In this document: positions 1 through 6,543 of the stretch, piece by piece
Layout: each line of letters begins with the position of its first letter
How positions within the stretch are numbered: position 1 is the first letter of the stretch
Source: Nitrospinota bacterium
GTDB taxonomy: Bacteria; UBA8248; JACPRG01
Assembly: GCA_030740135.1 (NCBI GenBank)
Contig: JASLXW010000102.1
Coordinates: 1 to 10,561, forward strand
DNA length: 10,561 bases
Direction: 5' to 3'
The notes under the pieces: generated by a model
Told to the model about the DNA's origin: nothing
Databases searched by the model: none
Seen by the model: the letters and a program-made list of their open reading frames with translations, nothing else
Program-made: the position numbers and the translations under genes

Positions 1-2
1 GA

Positions 3-18
3 CACAGATTGCACAGAT
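3..18 (+). repeat. Short interspersed repeat, copy A (CACAGATTGCACAGAT)
   Basis: The 16-mer CACAGATTGCACAGAT is built from the 8-mer CACAGATT repeated with a 9-base period (3-10 and 12-19). An exact inverted copy lies at 976-991 and a two-mismatch direct copy at 911-926, so copies bracket the lipoprotein hydrolase gene. Similar strings are, to my recollection, common between genes in environmental bacterial genomes; their role is unknown. Confidence 0.7.
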
Positions 19-67
19 TCTTATAAGATTTGCCTCACCGGCTGTCCCGGGGATTCTCGCTCTTTTC

Positions 68-84
68 CATCCGCGTCATCCGCG
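68..84 (+). repeat. Tandem 9-base-period motif CATCCGCG x2
   Basis: The 8-mer CATCCGCG occurs at 68-75 and again at 77-84, separated by one T. It has the same 8+1 periodicity as the CACAGATT repeats although the sequence is different. It sits directly next to the stop codon (87-89) of the lipoprotein hydrolase gene. It probably belongs to the same class of intergenic repeat; its function is unknown. Confidence 0.55.
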
Positions 85-86
85 GA

Positions 87-842
87 TCACCTCAGGGTCT
101 TTTGCAGGAAATCGTTCACGTCGGACCAGTAGGCCCCGAGGGTGTAGAAGAGTTTATGGGCGCAGGGCGGGCCGGGGCCGGGTTTGCAATTCAACGGGCC
201 GCCCGGATATTCGTGAAAATCGACGGGCTTGCCCGCCTTGCGGAAGGCTGCGGCCAAACGTTGGCTGCCGTTGACGATGAAGCGGTCATCCCCTCTTGCG
301 ACCAGGATCTGAACGGGCGCGCGGACGCGTGAGACATCCTCCCCGGCGGCGGCCAGCTCGGATTTCGGGCCGGGAGCGGTCGCCATGAGGACGAAGGCCT
401 TCGCCCCCAGGCCGTGCCGGGCCGCGATGAGCGTCAAAAGCGCCCCGCGCGAGAAACCCGCCACGGCAATCCGGCCGGGGTCCACGTTCTTCATCCCGCC
501 GACGTGGCTGTAAGCCCCCAGGACGATCGCAAGCTGGGTGGAAAGCGCCTCCAAACCGTTGCGGACGGGGAGGAAGGCGAGGAAGCCGTCCCCGGCGAGG
601 GCCTGACAGAAGGTGTCCAGTGAATAGCCCCGGTCGATCGCCCCGGAAAGGCCGTGGAGGTCCACAACCATTCCGTGGTTAAAGATGACCGCCGGATAAG
701 GCGGCTTTGTCTTTTTCGGCACGCAAAGGAGGGCCTGGTGATTCCTCTCCCCGACCCGGAACCGGACGTTTCCGACGTTGGCGCAGCCCGCCAGGACGAG
801 CGCGACGGTAAGGAAAAGGATGAATCGGTCCGCGGATTTCAT
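87..842 (-). CDS. Alpha/beta-hydrolase-fold lipoprotein (dienelactone-hydrolase-like)
   Basis: Predicted 251-residue exported hydrolase. From the ATG at 842 it starts with two charged residues and a hydrophobic stretch (about 7-17), ending in the lipobox L-A-G-C with Cys20 as the lipidation site; Lgt is encoded in the same window. The body shows an alpha/beta hydrolase pattern: an F-N-H-G strand end near 54-57 (oxyanion region), the nucleophile elbow G-F-S-R-G at 129-133 with Ser131, a likely acid Asp185 in A-R-G-D-D, and a likely catalytic His229 late in the chain (His210 is the alternative). This resembles dienelactone hydrolases and related esterases; the substrate cannot be read from sequence. 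An upstream in-frame start at 896 would add 18 residues before the signal peptide and fall inside a repeat, so 842 is preferred although its ribosome site is weak. A Pro/Gly/Cys-rich loop (214-227) is unusual. It is preceded by repeats and is probably transcribed separately from secA. Confidence 0.85.
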   Translation of the reverse strand: MKSADRFILFLTVALVLAGCANVGNVRFRVGERNHQALLCVPKKTKPPYPAVIFNHGMVVDLHGLSGAIDRGYSLDTFCQALAGDGFLAFLPVRNGLEALSTQLAIVLGAYSHVGGMKNVDPGRIAVAGFSRGALLTLIAARHGLGAKAFVLMATAPGPKSELAAAGEDVSRVRAPVQILVARGDDRFIVNGSQRLAAAFRKAGKPVDFHEYPGGPLNCKPGPGPPCAHKLFYTLGAYWSDVNDFLQKTLR

Positions 843-889
843 ATCATCTAAACCCAAAAAAGGCAGGACATTCTTATCCACAGACGCCG

Positions 890-907
890 TCCCCACGAAG
901 GTGGGGA
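890..907. repeat. Perfect hairpin inside a repeat: CCCCAC-GAAG-GTGGGG
   Basis: A 6-bp GC-rich stem (891-896 with 901-906), closed by a further T-A pair (890/907), with a GAAG loop. It separates the half-motif TTATCCACAGA (874-884) from GATTACACAGATT (906-918), as if one mobile repeat had landed in another. It lies just upstream of the lipoprotein hydrolase start. No T-run follows it on either strand, so it is not a standard terminator. Confidence 0.6.
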
Positions 908-910
908 TTA

Positions 911-926
911 CACAGATTTCGCAGAT
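911..926 (+). repeat. Short interspersed repeat, copy B (diverged)
   Basis: CACAGATTTCGCAGAT matches copy A (3-18) at 14 of 16 positions in the same orientation and keeps the 9-base periodicity. It lies in the spacer between the carbon-nitrogen hydrolase and the lipoprotein gene. Confidence 0.55.
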
Positions 927-975
927 GGGAAAAAAGCAAAGACCAACGACATTGTCGGCGCGGCAAACTTAAAGT

Positions 976-991
976 ATCTGTGCAATCTGTG
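976..991 (-). repeat. Short interspersed repeat, copy C (inverted, exact)
   Basis: Read on the minus strand, this is CACAGATTGCACAGAT, identical to copy A at 3-18 over all 16 bases but inverted. Copies A and C form an inverted pair about 960 bases apart that encloses the whole lipoprotein hydrolase gene. Confidence 0.7.
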
Positions 992-1000
992 GATACCGGG

Positions 1001-1014
1001 GGGTCCGGAGACCC
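1001..1014 (-). terminator. Small hairpin right after the hydrolase stop codon
   Basis: GGGTC-TCCG-GACCC on the minus strand begins immediately after the TGA of the carbon-nitrogen hydrolase gene. The 5-bp stem has a stable-looking tetraloop but no T-run follows, so intrinsic termination is doubtful. It may protect the mRNA 3' end. A separate T6 run on the minus strand (935-930) follows a weak 11-base palindrome CGACATTGTCG (947-957) and is an alternative, poor terminator. Confidence 0.25.
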
Positions 1015-1833
1015 TCAACTCACGAGCGCGCCGTAGGCGTCCGGGCGGCGGTCGTCCAGGTAGGTCCACTCGTTGCGGACCTTTTCGATCTCATCCAGGT
1101 CGATCTCGGCCAGGAGGATGCCGTCCGTCATGCCGCTGGGCTCTCCGACCAGCTCCCCCTCCGGGTTGACACAAAAGCTCGACCCGTAAAAGTCGTGCGC
1201 CTCTTCGCTTCCCACCCGGTTGACCCGAAGGACGTAAACCCCGTTGGTGATGGCGTGGGCGCGCAGGACGGTCTCCCAGCGCTGGTGGCTGGCGAAGGCG
1301 GCGGCCGTGGGGGCGACGATGATCTGCGCGCCGTTCAGCGCCAGGGCGCGGGAGACCTCGGGAAAGAACACGTCCCAACTGATCTGGACGCCGATCCGGG
1401 CGACCCCCACGTCGAAGACCGGGAACCCGGCATCCCCCGCCTCGAAATAAGAGCGCTCTTCCCAGAGGTCGAAGTGCGGCACGTGGACCTTCCGGTAGAC
1501 GCCCTTGAGGTCGCCTTGCGCGTCGAGGACGGCGGCCGCGTTGAACCCCCGGCCGTCGCCGTCCCGCTCATAGATCGGCGCGATGACGGCCGCGTTCCAC
1601 CGCCGGGCCTCGGCGGCGAGGCGGTTCACCGAAGGGCCGGGGATGGACTCGGCCAGGTCGTGGGCGCCGGGGTCGGTGTTTCGGGGAAACCAGTGGGTGT
1701 GGAACAACTCCTGAAAGCAGATGACGCGGGCGTCCTGCTCCGCGGCCAGGTCGCCCAACTCGATCGCCCGTTTGAGGTTTCGGTCCTTGTCGGGCGTGCA
1801 GCGCATTTGAACGCCGGCGATCTTGAATCCCAA
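1015..1833 (-). CDS. Carbon-nitrogen hydrolase (nitrilase superfamily) with nucleophile Cys replaced by Ser
   Basis: Predicted 272-residue cytoplasmic protein of the nitrilase superfamily, closest in pattern to N-carbamoylputrescine amidase and beta-ureidopropionase. Active enzymes use a Glu-Lys-Cys triad to hydrolyse an amide or N-carbamoyl bond. Glu42 (F-Q-E-L-F) and Lys115 (Y-R-K-V-H-V-P-H) are present, as are the conserved R-A-H-A-I-x-N-G-V-Y and V-N-R-V-G segments. The nucleophile position in G-V-Q-I-x-W-D reads Ser152, encoded by AGT at about 1378-1380; a single base change from TGT would explain it. The start is the TTG at 1833: it follows the secA stop by four bases, has a GGAAGGAG ribosome site eight bases upstream, and gives the standard family N-terminus (strand ending A-G-V-Q-M). 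A longer frame to 1896 would only overlap secA. It is probably co-transcribed and translationally coupled with secA. With Ser152 it may be inactive, a binding protein, or a slow enzyme; a sequencing error is also possible. Confidence 0.9.
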   Translation of the reverse strand: MGFKIAGVQMRCTPDKDRNLKRAIELGDLAAEQDARVICFQELFHTHWFPRNTDPGAHDLAESIPGPSVNRLAAEARRWNAAVIAPIYERDGDGRGFNAAAVLDAQGDLKGVYRKVHVPHFDLWEERSYFEAGDAGFPVFDVGVARIGVQISWDVFFPEVSRALALNGAQIIVAPTAAAFASHQRWETVLRAHAITNGVYVLRVNRVGSEEAHDFYGSSFCVNPEGELVGEPSGMTDGILLAEIDLDEIEKVRNEWTYLDDRRPDAYGALVS

Positions 1834-1837
1834 AGGA

Positions 1838-4654
1838 TCAGCTCCTTCCGTGGCAGTTCTTGTACTTCTTCCCGCTTCCGCAGGGGCAAGGCTCATTGCG
1901 GCCGACCTTGCGCCCCTCGCGCCGGAAAGTCTGGACGGCGCCGGGCTCGGAGGTGTTGGTCATCAGGCCATCATCATTCCCGTACGACTCCACCGACATC
2001 TCGTCCCCCCGGTGCTCGAACATCCGGGCCGCCCGACGGCCGAGGAAGTCGTCGCCCAGCTGTTCATCATCCGGATCGACCTGAACCCGGAGAAGGTATT
2101 GGGGGATCTCCTCCTTGAGCCGCTCCATCAGGGCCGAGAAGAGGTCGAACCCCTCCCGCTTGTACTCGTTGAGGGGGTTCTTCTGCGCGTAGCCCCGGAA
2201 GCCGATCCCCTCCTTAAGGTGGTCCATGGCCAGCAGATGGTCCTTCCACTGGTCGTCGACGATCTGGAGCATGACCAGGCGTTCGAGAAAGCGCAGGGTG
2301 TCCGCGCCCATCTCGGTTTCTTTCTTGTCGTAGGCCCCCTCGACGGCGGCGACGACCCGCTCGGCCACCTCGTCCGGCGTGGATTCTTCCAGGTTCAGCC
2401 AATTCCCGCTGCCGTCCAGCGAGAGCATGAATCCGTTGCGTTCGACCTGGAGGCCGAACAGGCGATCGAGGGTCTGCCCCAGCCCCTCGAGGTCCCAGTC
2501 GTCCGGGTGGAGGTCGTTTTCGAGGTACTCCCGGACGGCGGCCTCGGCCACGTCTTCAATCATGCCGAAAAGCATTTCGCGGCTGTTTTCCCCGGCGATG
2601 ATCTGCTGGCGCTGCTCGTAGATCACCTCGCGCTGCTTGTTCATGACGTCGTCGTATTCCAGGAGGTGTTTGCGGATATCGAAGTGGTAGGCCTCCACCT
2701 TCTTCTGGGCGTTGCCGATGGCCTTGGTCACCATCTTGTGCTCGATGGGCTCCCCTTCCTCCATGCCCAGCTTTTCCATGATCCCGCTGATCCGGTCCGA
2801 GCCGAAGATCCTGAGCAGATTGTCCTCCAACGACAGATAAAACCGGGACGAGCCCGGGTCCCCCTGCCGGCCGGACCGGCCCCGGAGCTGGTTGTCGATC
2901 CGGCGGCTCTCGTGCCGCTCCGTGCCGAGGACGTGCAAACCGCCGAGGGCGATGACTTCTTCGTGCTCTTTGGCGCAGAGGGCGCGGTACTTTTCCAGCT
3001 CCTTTTCGTAATCGGAGCCCTCATCGGCCGCCGACGCGGTCTTGGCCAGAAACTCGGGGTTGCCCCCCAGGAGGATGTCCGTCCCGCGTCCGGCCATGTT
3101 CGTGGAGATCGTGATGGCCTTCAGGCGGCCGGCCTGGGCGATGATGTCGGCCTCGTTGGCGTGGTGCTTCGCGTTCAGCACATGGTGGGGGATCCCGCGT
3201 CTTTTGAGCAGCTTGCTGACCTTCTCGGAGTTCTCGATGGAGCCGGTCCCGACCAGAACGGGCTGGCCGCGCTCATGGCAATCGGCCATCTCGTCGATTG
3301 ACGCGTTGTATTTCTCCGGTTCCGTCCGGTAGACCACATCGGGAAATTCGGTCCGGATGAGCGTCTGGTTGGTGGGGATCGCCACGACGTCCAGGTTATA
3401 GATCTGGGCGAATTCCGCCGCCTCGGTGTCGGCTGTTCCGGTCATGCCCGCCAGCTTGTCGTACATCCGGAAGTAGTTCTGGAATGTGATGGTGGCGAGG
3501 GTCTGGTTTTCGTTCTCGATCTTGACGTGCTCTTTGGCCTCGAGGGCCTGGTGGAGCCCCTCGCTGTACCTGCGGCCGGGCATCGTCCGGCCGGTGAACT
3601 CGTCTACGATGATGACCTCGCCGTTCTGAACAACATAGTCCACGTCCCGCCGAAAAAGGACGTGCGCCTTGAGCGCCTGATTGACGTGGTGCAGGCTCTC
3701 GATGTTCTCCAGGTCGAAGAGGCTGCCCGATCGAAGAAGCCCCGCCTTGCTCAGCCGTTGTTCCATCTCGGGCATGCCGACCTCGTTCAGCGTGGCGGTG
3801 CGGCTTTTCTCGTCCACGGTGAGATACTCGTACTTGATCTTGCTGATGGCGTCCTTCTCGGAATCGGGAATCTCCTCCTCGGGCGGCGCCTCCTCCTCGG
3901 CGTCCTCCTTCTCCTTGAGCATGGGAGGAATCAGGCGGTCAATCTTGTGGTACAGGTCGGTCGATTCCTCGGCCGGTCCGGAGATGATGAGGGGCGTCCG
4001 GGATTCGTCGATGAGGATGCTGTCCACCTCATCCACAATCGCGTAGTGAAGCTTCCGTTGGACCATCTCATCCGGGGTGAACTTCATGTTGTCGCGCAGG
4101 TAATCGAACCCATACTCGTTGTTGGTCCCATACGTGACGTCGCAGCCGTAAGCCGCCTGGCGGTCCTCGTCGGCCATGTCGTGCTGGATCACACCCACCG
4201 TGAGCCCGAGCCCTTCGTAAATCGGACCCATCCAGTCGGCATCGCGGTGGGCCAGGTAATCGTTGACCGTTACGATATGGACCCCATTGCCGGTCAGCGC
4301 GTTGAGGTAGACCGCAAGCGTCGCGACGAGGGTCTTGCCTTCGCCGGTCTTCATCTCGGCGATCTTGCCTTCGTGCAGGACAACGCCGCCGAGGATCTGG
4401 ACGTCGAAGTGGCGCATGTTGACCTTGCGGCGCGCGACCTCCCGGCAAGCGGCGAAGGCCTCCGGCAGCAGGTCTTCCAGGGTTTCACCGTCGGCCAGGC
4501 GTCCTCGGAGCTCATCCGTCTTGGCGCGGATCTCCTCGTCCGAGAGCTCCCGGATCCCCGGCTCCAGCGCGTTCGTCCGCTCGATGTACTCGCCGAGGCG
4601 CTTCAACTCCCGGTCGTTCTTGGTGCCCACCATCTTTTTGACTAATCCGAACAT
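1838..4654 (-). CDS. secA: Preprotein translocase ATPase SecA
   Basis: SecA is the ATP-driven motor that pushes unfolded preproteins through the SecYEG channel. The 938-residue length is typical. Nucleotide-binding domain 1 carries Walker A M-K-T-G-E-G-K-T (102-108) and the DEVD Walker B box (208-211) followed by [12 protein letters not shown]. An acidic insertion rich in Glu and Asp (about 248-267) lies at the start of the preprotein cross-linking domain. The second motor domain shows M-T-G-T-A (404-408), the [10 protein letters not shown] motif (517-526) and, further on, a [14 protein letters not shown] segment. The C-terminus is a complete zinc-binding SEC-C tail with Cys923, Cys925, Cys934 and His935, used in the family to contact SecB and phospholipid. 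The ATG at 4654 has GGAG five bases upstream. It heads a two-gene unit with the carbon-nitrogen hydrolase and has its own promoter candidate and structured leader. No missing catalytic residue was seen. Confidence 0.98.
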   Translation of the reverse strand: MFGLVKKMVGTKNDRELKRLGEYIERTNALEPGIRELSDEEIRAKTDELRGRLADGETLEDLLPEAFAACREVARRKVNMRHFDVQILGGVVLHEGKIAEMKTGEGKTLVATLAVYLNALTGNGVHIVTVNDYLAHRDADWMGPIYEGLGLTVGVIQHDMADEDRQAAYGCDVTYGTNNEYGFDYLRDNMKFTPDEMVQRKLHYAIVDEVDSILIDESRTPLIISGPAEESTDLYHKIDRLIPPMLKEKEDAEEEAPPEEEIPDSEKDAISKIKYEYLTVDEKSRTATLNEVGMPEMEQRLSKAGLLRSGSLFDLENIESLHHVNQALKAHVLFRRDVDYVVQNGEVIIVDEFTGRTMPGRRYSEGLHQALEAKEHVKIENENQTLATITFQNYFRMYDKLAGMTGTADTEAAEFAQIYNLDVVAIPTNQTLIRTEFPDVVYRTEPEKYNASIDEMADCHERGQPVLVGTGSIENSEKVSKLLKRRGIPHHVLNAKHHANEADIIAQAGRLKAITISTNMAGRGTDILLGGNPEFLAKTASAADEGSDYEKELEKYRALCAKEHEEVIALGGLHVLGTERHESRRIDNQLRGRSGRQGDPGSSRFYLSLEDNLLRIFGSDRISGIMEKLGMEEGEPIEHKMVTKAIGNAQKKVEAYHFDIRKHLLEYDDVMNKQREVIYEQRQQIIAGENSREMLFGMIEDVAEAAVREYLENDLHPDDWDLEGLGQTLDRLFGLQVERNGFMLSLDGSGNWLNLEESTPDEVAERVVAAVEGAYDKKETEMGADTLRFLERLVMLQIVDDQWKDHLLAMDHLKEGIGFRGYAQKNPLNEYKREGFDLFSALMERLKEEIPQYLLRVQVDPDDEQLGDDFLGRRAARMFEHRGDEMSVESYGNDDGLMTNTSEPGAVQTFRREGRKVGRNEPCPCGSGKKYKNCHGRS
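1842..1849 (-). promoter_or_regulatory. Ribosome binding site embedded in the end of secA
   Basis: GGAAGGAG on the minus strand, formed by the last sense codons of secA, lies eight bases before the TTG at 1833. It decides the start of the carbon-nitrogen hydrolase and implies translational coupling to secA. Confidence 0.75.
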
Positions 4655-4716
4655 CTCGACTCCAGGGGTGTTAACCCAGCTATTTCAACCACATCCGGCC
4701 CGACTCGCCGCAACAT
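4642..4716 (-). CDS. Possible 24-codon leader ORF overlapping the secA start
   Basis: On the minus strand an ATG at 4716 is preceded by GGGGG five bases away and opens a 24-codon frame (beginning M-L-R-R-V-G-P-D) ending with TAG at 4644-4642. The frame runs through the secA ribosome site and past the secA ATG (4654) in another register. Translation of such a frame could couple to, or compete with, secA initiation, in a way loosely like the secM leader of E. coli. There is no recognisable arrest motif and no signal peptide. It may be chance in a short intergenic stretch. Confidence 0.25.
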   Translation of the reverse strand: MLRRVGPDVVEIAGLTPLESRCSD

Positions 4717-4742
4717 TCAGGCCCCCGCCCGGTCGGGCCGGA
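4694..4742 (-). promoter_or_regulatory. 11-bp perfect inverted repeat in the secA leader
   Basis: TCCGGCCCGAC (4694-4704) and GTCGGGCCGGA (4732-4742) are exact reverse complements over 11 bases with a 27-base loop. In the secA transcript they would form a strong GC-rich stem ending about 40 bases before the secA ATG. The loop holds the ribosome site and ATG of the possible 24-codon leader ORF. No T-run follows, so it looks like a leader structure and not a terminator for the upstream dehydrogenase gene. Confidence 0.55.
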
Positions 4743-4764
4743 GAAAACCCTTCAATCTAATGAA

Positions 4765-4793
4765 AGTGTAGTGCCTTACGAGAGAGCAATCAA
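4765..4793 (-). promoter_or_regulatory. Candidate sigma70-type promoter for secA
   Basis: On the minus strand TTGATT (4793-4788) and TACACT (4770-4765) are separated by exactly 17 bases and match the -35 and -10 consensus at four of six positions each. They lie in the only clearly AT-rich island of the window. The predicted transcript start near 4758 leaves a leader of about 100 bases containing the 11-bp stem. Confidence 0.45.
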
Positions 4794-4800
4794 CCATTCT

Positions 4801-4817
4801 TCTGAGATGACCTCAGA
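4801..4817. repeat. Palindrome TCTGAG-ATGAC-CTCAGA
   Basis: Six-base perfect inverted repeat with a five-base spacer, eight bases upstream of the secA -35 candidate. The size and position would suit an operator for a dimeric regulator, but the stem is short and no regulator is known. A second, overlapping palindrome CCTCAGAGG occupies 4811-4819. Confidence 0.3.
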
Positions 4818-4841
4818 GGCCAATAATCTAAAGCAATACAT

Positions 4842-4858
4842 TTATATCCCCCATATAA
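4842..4858. repeat. Palindrome TTATAT-CCCCC-ATATAA
   Basis: Perfect six-base AT-only inverted repeat around a run of five C residues, just downstream of the dehydrogenase stop codon. The AT stem would be weak in RNA, so it is a poor terminator; a protein-binding site is possible. Confidence 0.3.
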
Positions 4859-4874
4859 CTTATTGTAAATAGAT

Positions 4875-5675
4875 TTAATACATCACTGACCCACCATCCA
4901 CCAACAGAGCCTGTCCCGTGATGTTTCGCGCGTCTTCCGAGACCAGGAATACGGCGGCCCGGCCGATGTCCTCGGGGGTTTGCTCCCGTTTGAGCGGCTG
5001 CCGGGCGACGAACTCATCGAAGACCTGCCGGGGGGACATCCCGGCGAATTCGGAAAACTTCGCGGCGTAAAGCCTGCCCAGTTCATCCCACATCGGCGTC
5101 CAGACCAGACCGGGACAGACGGCGTTGACGTTGACAAAGGCGGGCGCCAGCTCCTTGGCCAGGGCCATCGTGAAGTTGATGACCGCCGCCTTGGTGGTCC
5201 CGTAGTGGGGAAGCGTCTCCCGTCCGTCCCGTCCCGCCCGGGACCCGATGTTGAGGATCCTTCCCTGCCGCCGCTCTTTCATGTGCGGTGCCACTTCCCG
5301 GCAGACCAGAAAGGTCCCCCGGACGTTCACCTCATACGCCCGGTCCCAATGCTCGATGGACAGGTCGGCCAACGGCGCGCCCAGGGCCATCCCGCCCAGG
5401 ACGCCCGCGTTGTTGACCAGGATGTCGATCCGCCCGTACCGCTCCAGCGTCTTGCCGACCCCATCCCGGACGGAGGCCTCGTCCCGAACATCCATCTCCA
5501 GGGCGAGGGGATCTCCGGCCGTTTCTTGCAAGGACTGGGTGGCCTCCCGGGAGGCCGCCCCGACCACGTCGGCGACGGCGACCGAGGCGCCCTCTTCCGC
5601 GAGGCATCGGGAGATCCCCAGACCGATCCCCCTGCCGCCCCCCGTCACCAGCGCCACCTTGTCGCGAAGCCTCAA
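4875..5675 (-). CDS. Short-chain dehydrogenase/reductase (classical SDR)
   Basis: Predicted 266-residue soluble NAD(P)-dependent oxidoreductase. The N-terminal Rossmann fold has T-G-G-G-R-G-I-G (11-18). An acidic residue, Asp36, at the end of the second strand (V-A-V-A-D) is usually a sign of NAD over NADP preference. N-N-A-G is at 88-91, the active-site Asn117 sits in E-V-N-V-R-G, catalytic Ser145 in N-I-G-S-R-A-G, and Y-G-T-T-K gives Tyr158 and Lys162. The C-P-G-L-V-W-T-P-M segment and the terminal G-Q-A-L-L-V-D-G-G are typical of classical SDRs. The substrate is not predictable. The start is taken as the TTG at 5675: it gives the canonical M-x-L-x-D-K-V-A-L-V-T-G-G opening and has GGAG nine bases upstream. 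The frame stays open far upstream only because it runs as a shadow through lgt. It follows lgt by 56 bases, so co-transcription is likely, although no lipid or envelope role can be shown. Confidence 0.92.
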   Translation of the reverse strand: MRLRDKVALVTGGGRGIGLGISRCLAEEGASVAVADVVGAASREATQSLQETAGDPLALEMDVRDEASVRDGVGKTLERYGRIDILVNNAGVLGGMALGAPLADLSIEHWDRAYEVNVRGTFLVCREVAPHMKERRQGRILNIGSRAGRDGRETLPHYGTTKAAVINFTMALAKELAPAFVNVNAVCPGLVWTPMWDELGRLYAAKFSEFAGMSPRQVFDEFVARQPLKREQTPEDIGRAAVFLVSEDARNITGQALLVDGGSVMY

Positions 5676-5731
5676 CCGCCCGGTCTCCGGGAAGCGGCCG
5701 CCCAAGCCGTCCTCAAACGCGCGCCCGTCAT

Positions 5732-6511
5732 TCAGGCGTGATCCCCCGGCGCGGACCACAGGCGGCCGCGCACGATCCAGGCGGCCCCGACGGCGATGAG
5801 CAAAACACTGATCACCTGCGCGGTCCGGAGATCTCCAACCATCAGGCTGTCGGCCCGGAACGCGCTGACGATGAACCGGCCGGCCGAGTAGAGGATGACA
5901 TAGAGGGCGAAGACCATCCCGTCCCTGTGGGGACGCTTTCGAACGCCCCAAAGGACGGCGAACCAGCACAGGTTCAGGAGGAGCTCGTAAAGCATGGCGG
6001 GGTGCAGGGGCTGTCCCGGGAACTGCCGGCCGGCGATGCTCGCCGCTGGGAATACGATCCCCCAGGGGAGCGCCGTGGGCACGCCGTGGGCGTCGCCGTT
6101 CATGAAGTTCCCGAACCGCCCGAAGGCCTGCCCCAGGATCAAGGCGGGCGCAACGGCGTCGCCCAGCCGCCAGATCGGAACCCCCCGCCGGCGCGTGTAC
6201 CACAGCGTGTACAGAGCCCCCGCGATCACCCCGCCGTGGATCGCCAGTCCGCCGTTCCAGATGGCGGGGATCTGCAAGGGGTATTGGCCGTAATAGGACC
6301 AGTTGAAGACAACGTAGTAAATCCGCCCGCCCACGATCCCCGCGATCAGACCGTACAAACAGTAATTGGCGACTTCGTCCTTCGACAGCCCGAGGCCGAT
6401 TCGATCGGATTCCTTGCGGATGAGCCAGACGCCGACCAACAGGGCGACCACGTACATCAGGCCGTAATATCGAACCACAATCGGGCCGAGCTCGAACAGG
6501 ACCGGGTGCAA
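5732..6511 (-). CDS. lgt: Prolipoprotein diacylglyceryl transferase Lgt
   Basis: Lgt transfers diacylglycerol from phosphatidylglycerol to the lipobox cysteine of prolipoproteins at the inner membrane. The 259 residues form several hydrophobic membrane segments. The protein begins with the typical H-P-V-L-F-x-L-G-P and R-Y-Y-G-L-M-Y stretch (Tyr16 region). It has A-I-H-G-G with His92 and the Lgt signature G-R-F-G-N-F-M-N-G-D-A-H-G (131-143), carrying Arg132 and the conserved asparagines. A second conserved arginine, Arg212, is in Y-S-A-G-R-F. Two positions differ from E. coli-like enzymes: the signature Glu is Asp140, and the Glu usually found four residues after Arg212 is Ser216. The start is TTG at 6511, with a full AGGAGG ribosome site four bases upstream. 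It begins 32 bases after the htrA stop, so it is very probably in the same operon. One likely local client is the lipobox protein at 87-842. Confidence 0.96.
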   Translation of the reverse strand: MHPVLFELGPIVVRYYGLMYVVALLVGVWLIRKESDRIGLGLSKDEVANYCLYGLIAGIVGGRIYYVVFNWSYYGQYPLQIPAIWNGGLAIHGGVIAGALYTLWYTRRRGVPIWRLGDAVAPALILGQAFGRFGNFMNGDAHGVPTALPWGIVFPAASIAGRQFPGQPLHPAMLYELLLNLCWFAVLWGVRKRPHRDGMVFALYVILYSAGRFIVSAFRADSLMVGDLRTAQVISVLLIAVGAAWIVRGRLWSAPGDHA

Positions 6512-6543
6512 AACGCCTCCTGGCGAAACGGGAGACCGGCCGA

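Noticed and set aside
930..957. Possible intrinsic terminator: CGACATTGTCG palindrome followed on the minus strand by T6.
   Set aside because: The stem is only about four or five pairs and lies around ten bases from the T-run, so it does not fit the usual terminator geometry.
1..1000. Repeats at the left end considered as a CRISPR array.
   Set aside because: Units are 8-16 bases with no regular spacers, copies occur in both orientations, and no cas gene is present.
1823..3301. Long plus-strand frame of 492 codons opposite secA.
   Set aside because: It is antisense to a fully recognisable secA and is a typical GC-rich shadow frame with no family motifs. The 372-codon plus frame at 3527-4645 is rejected for the same reason.
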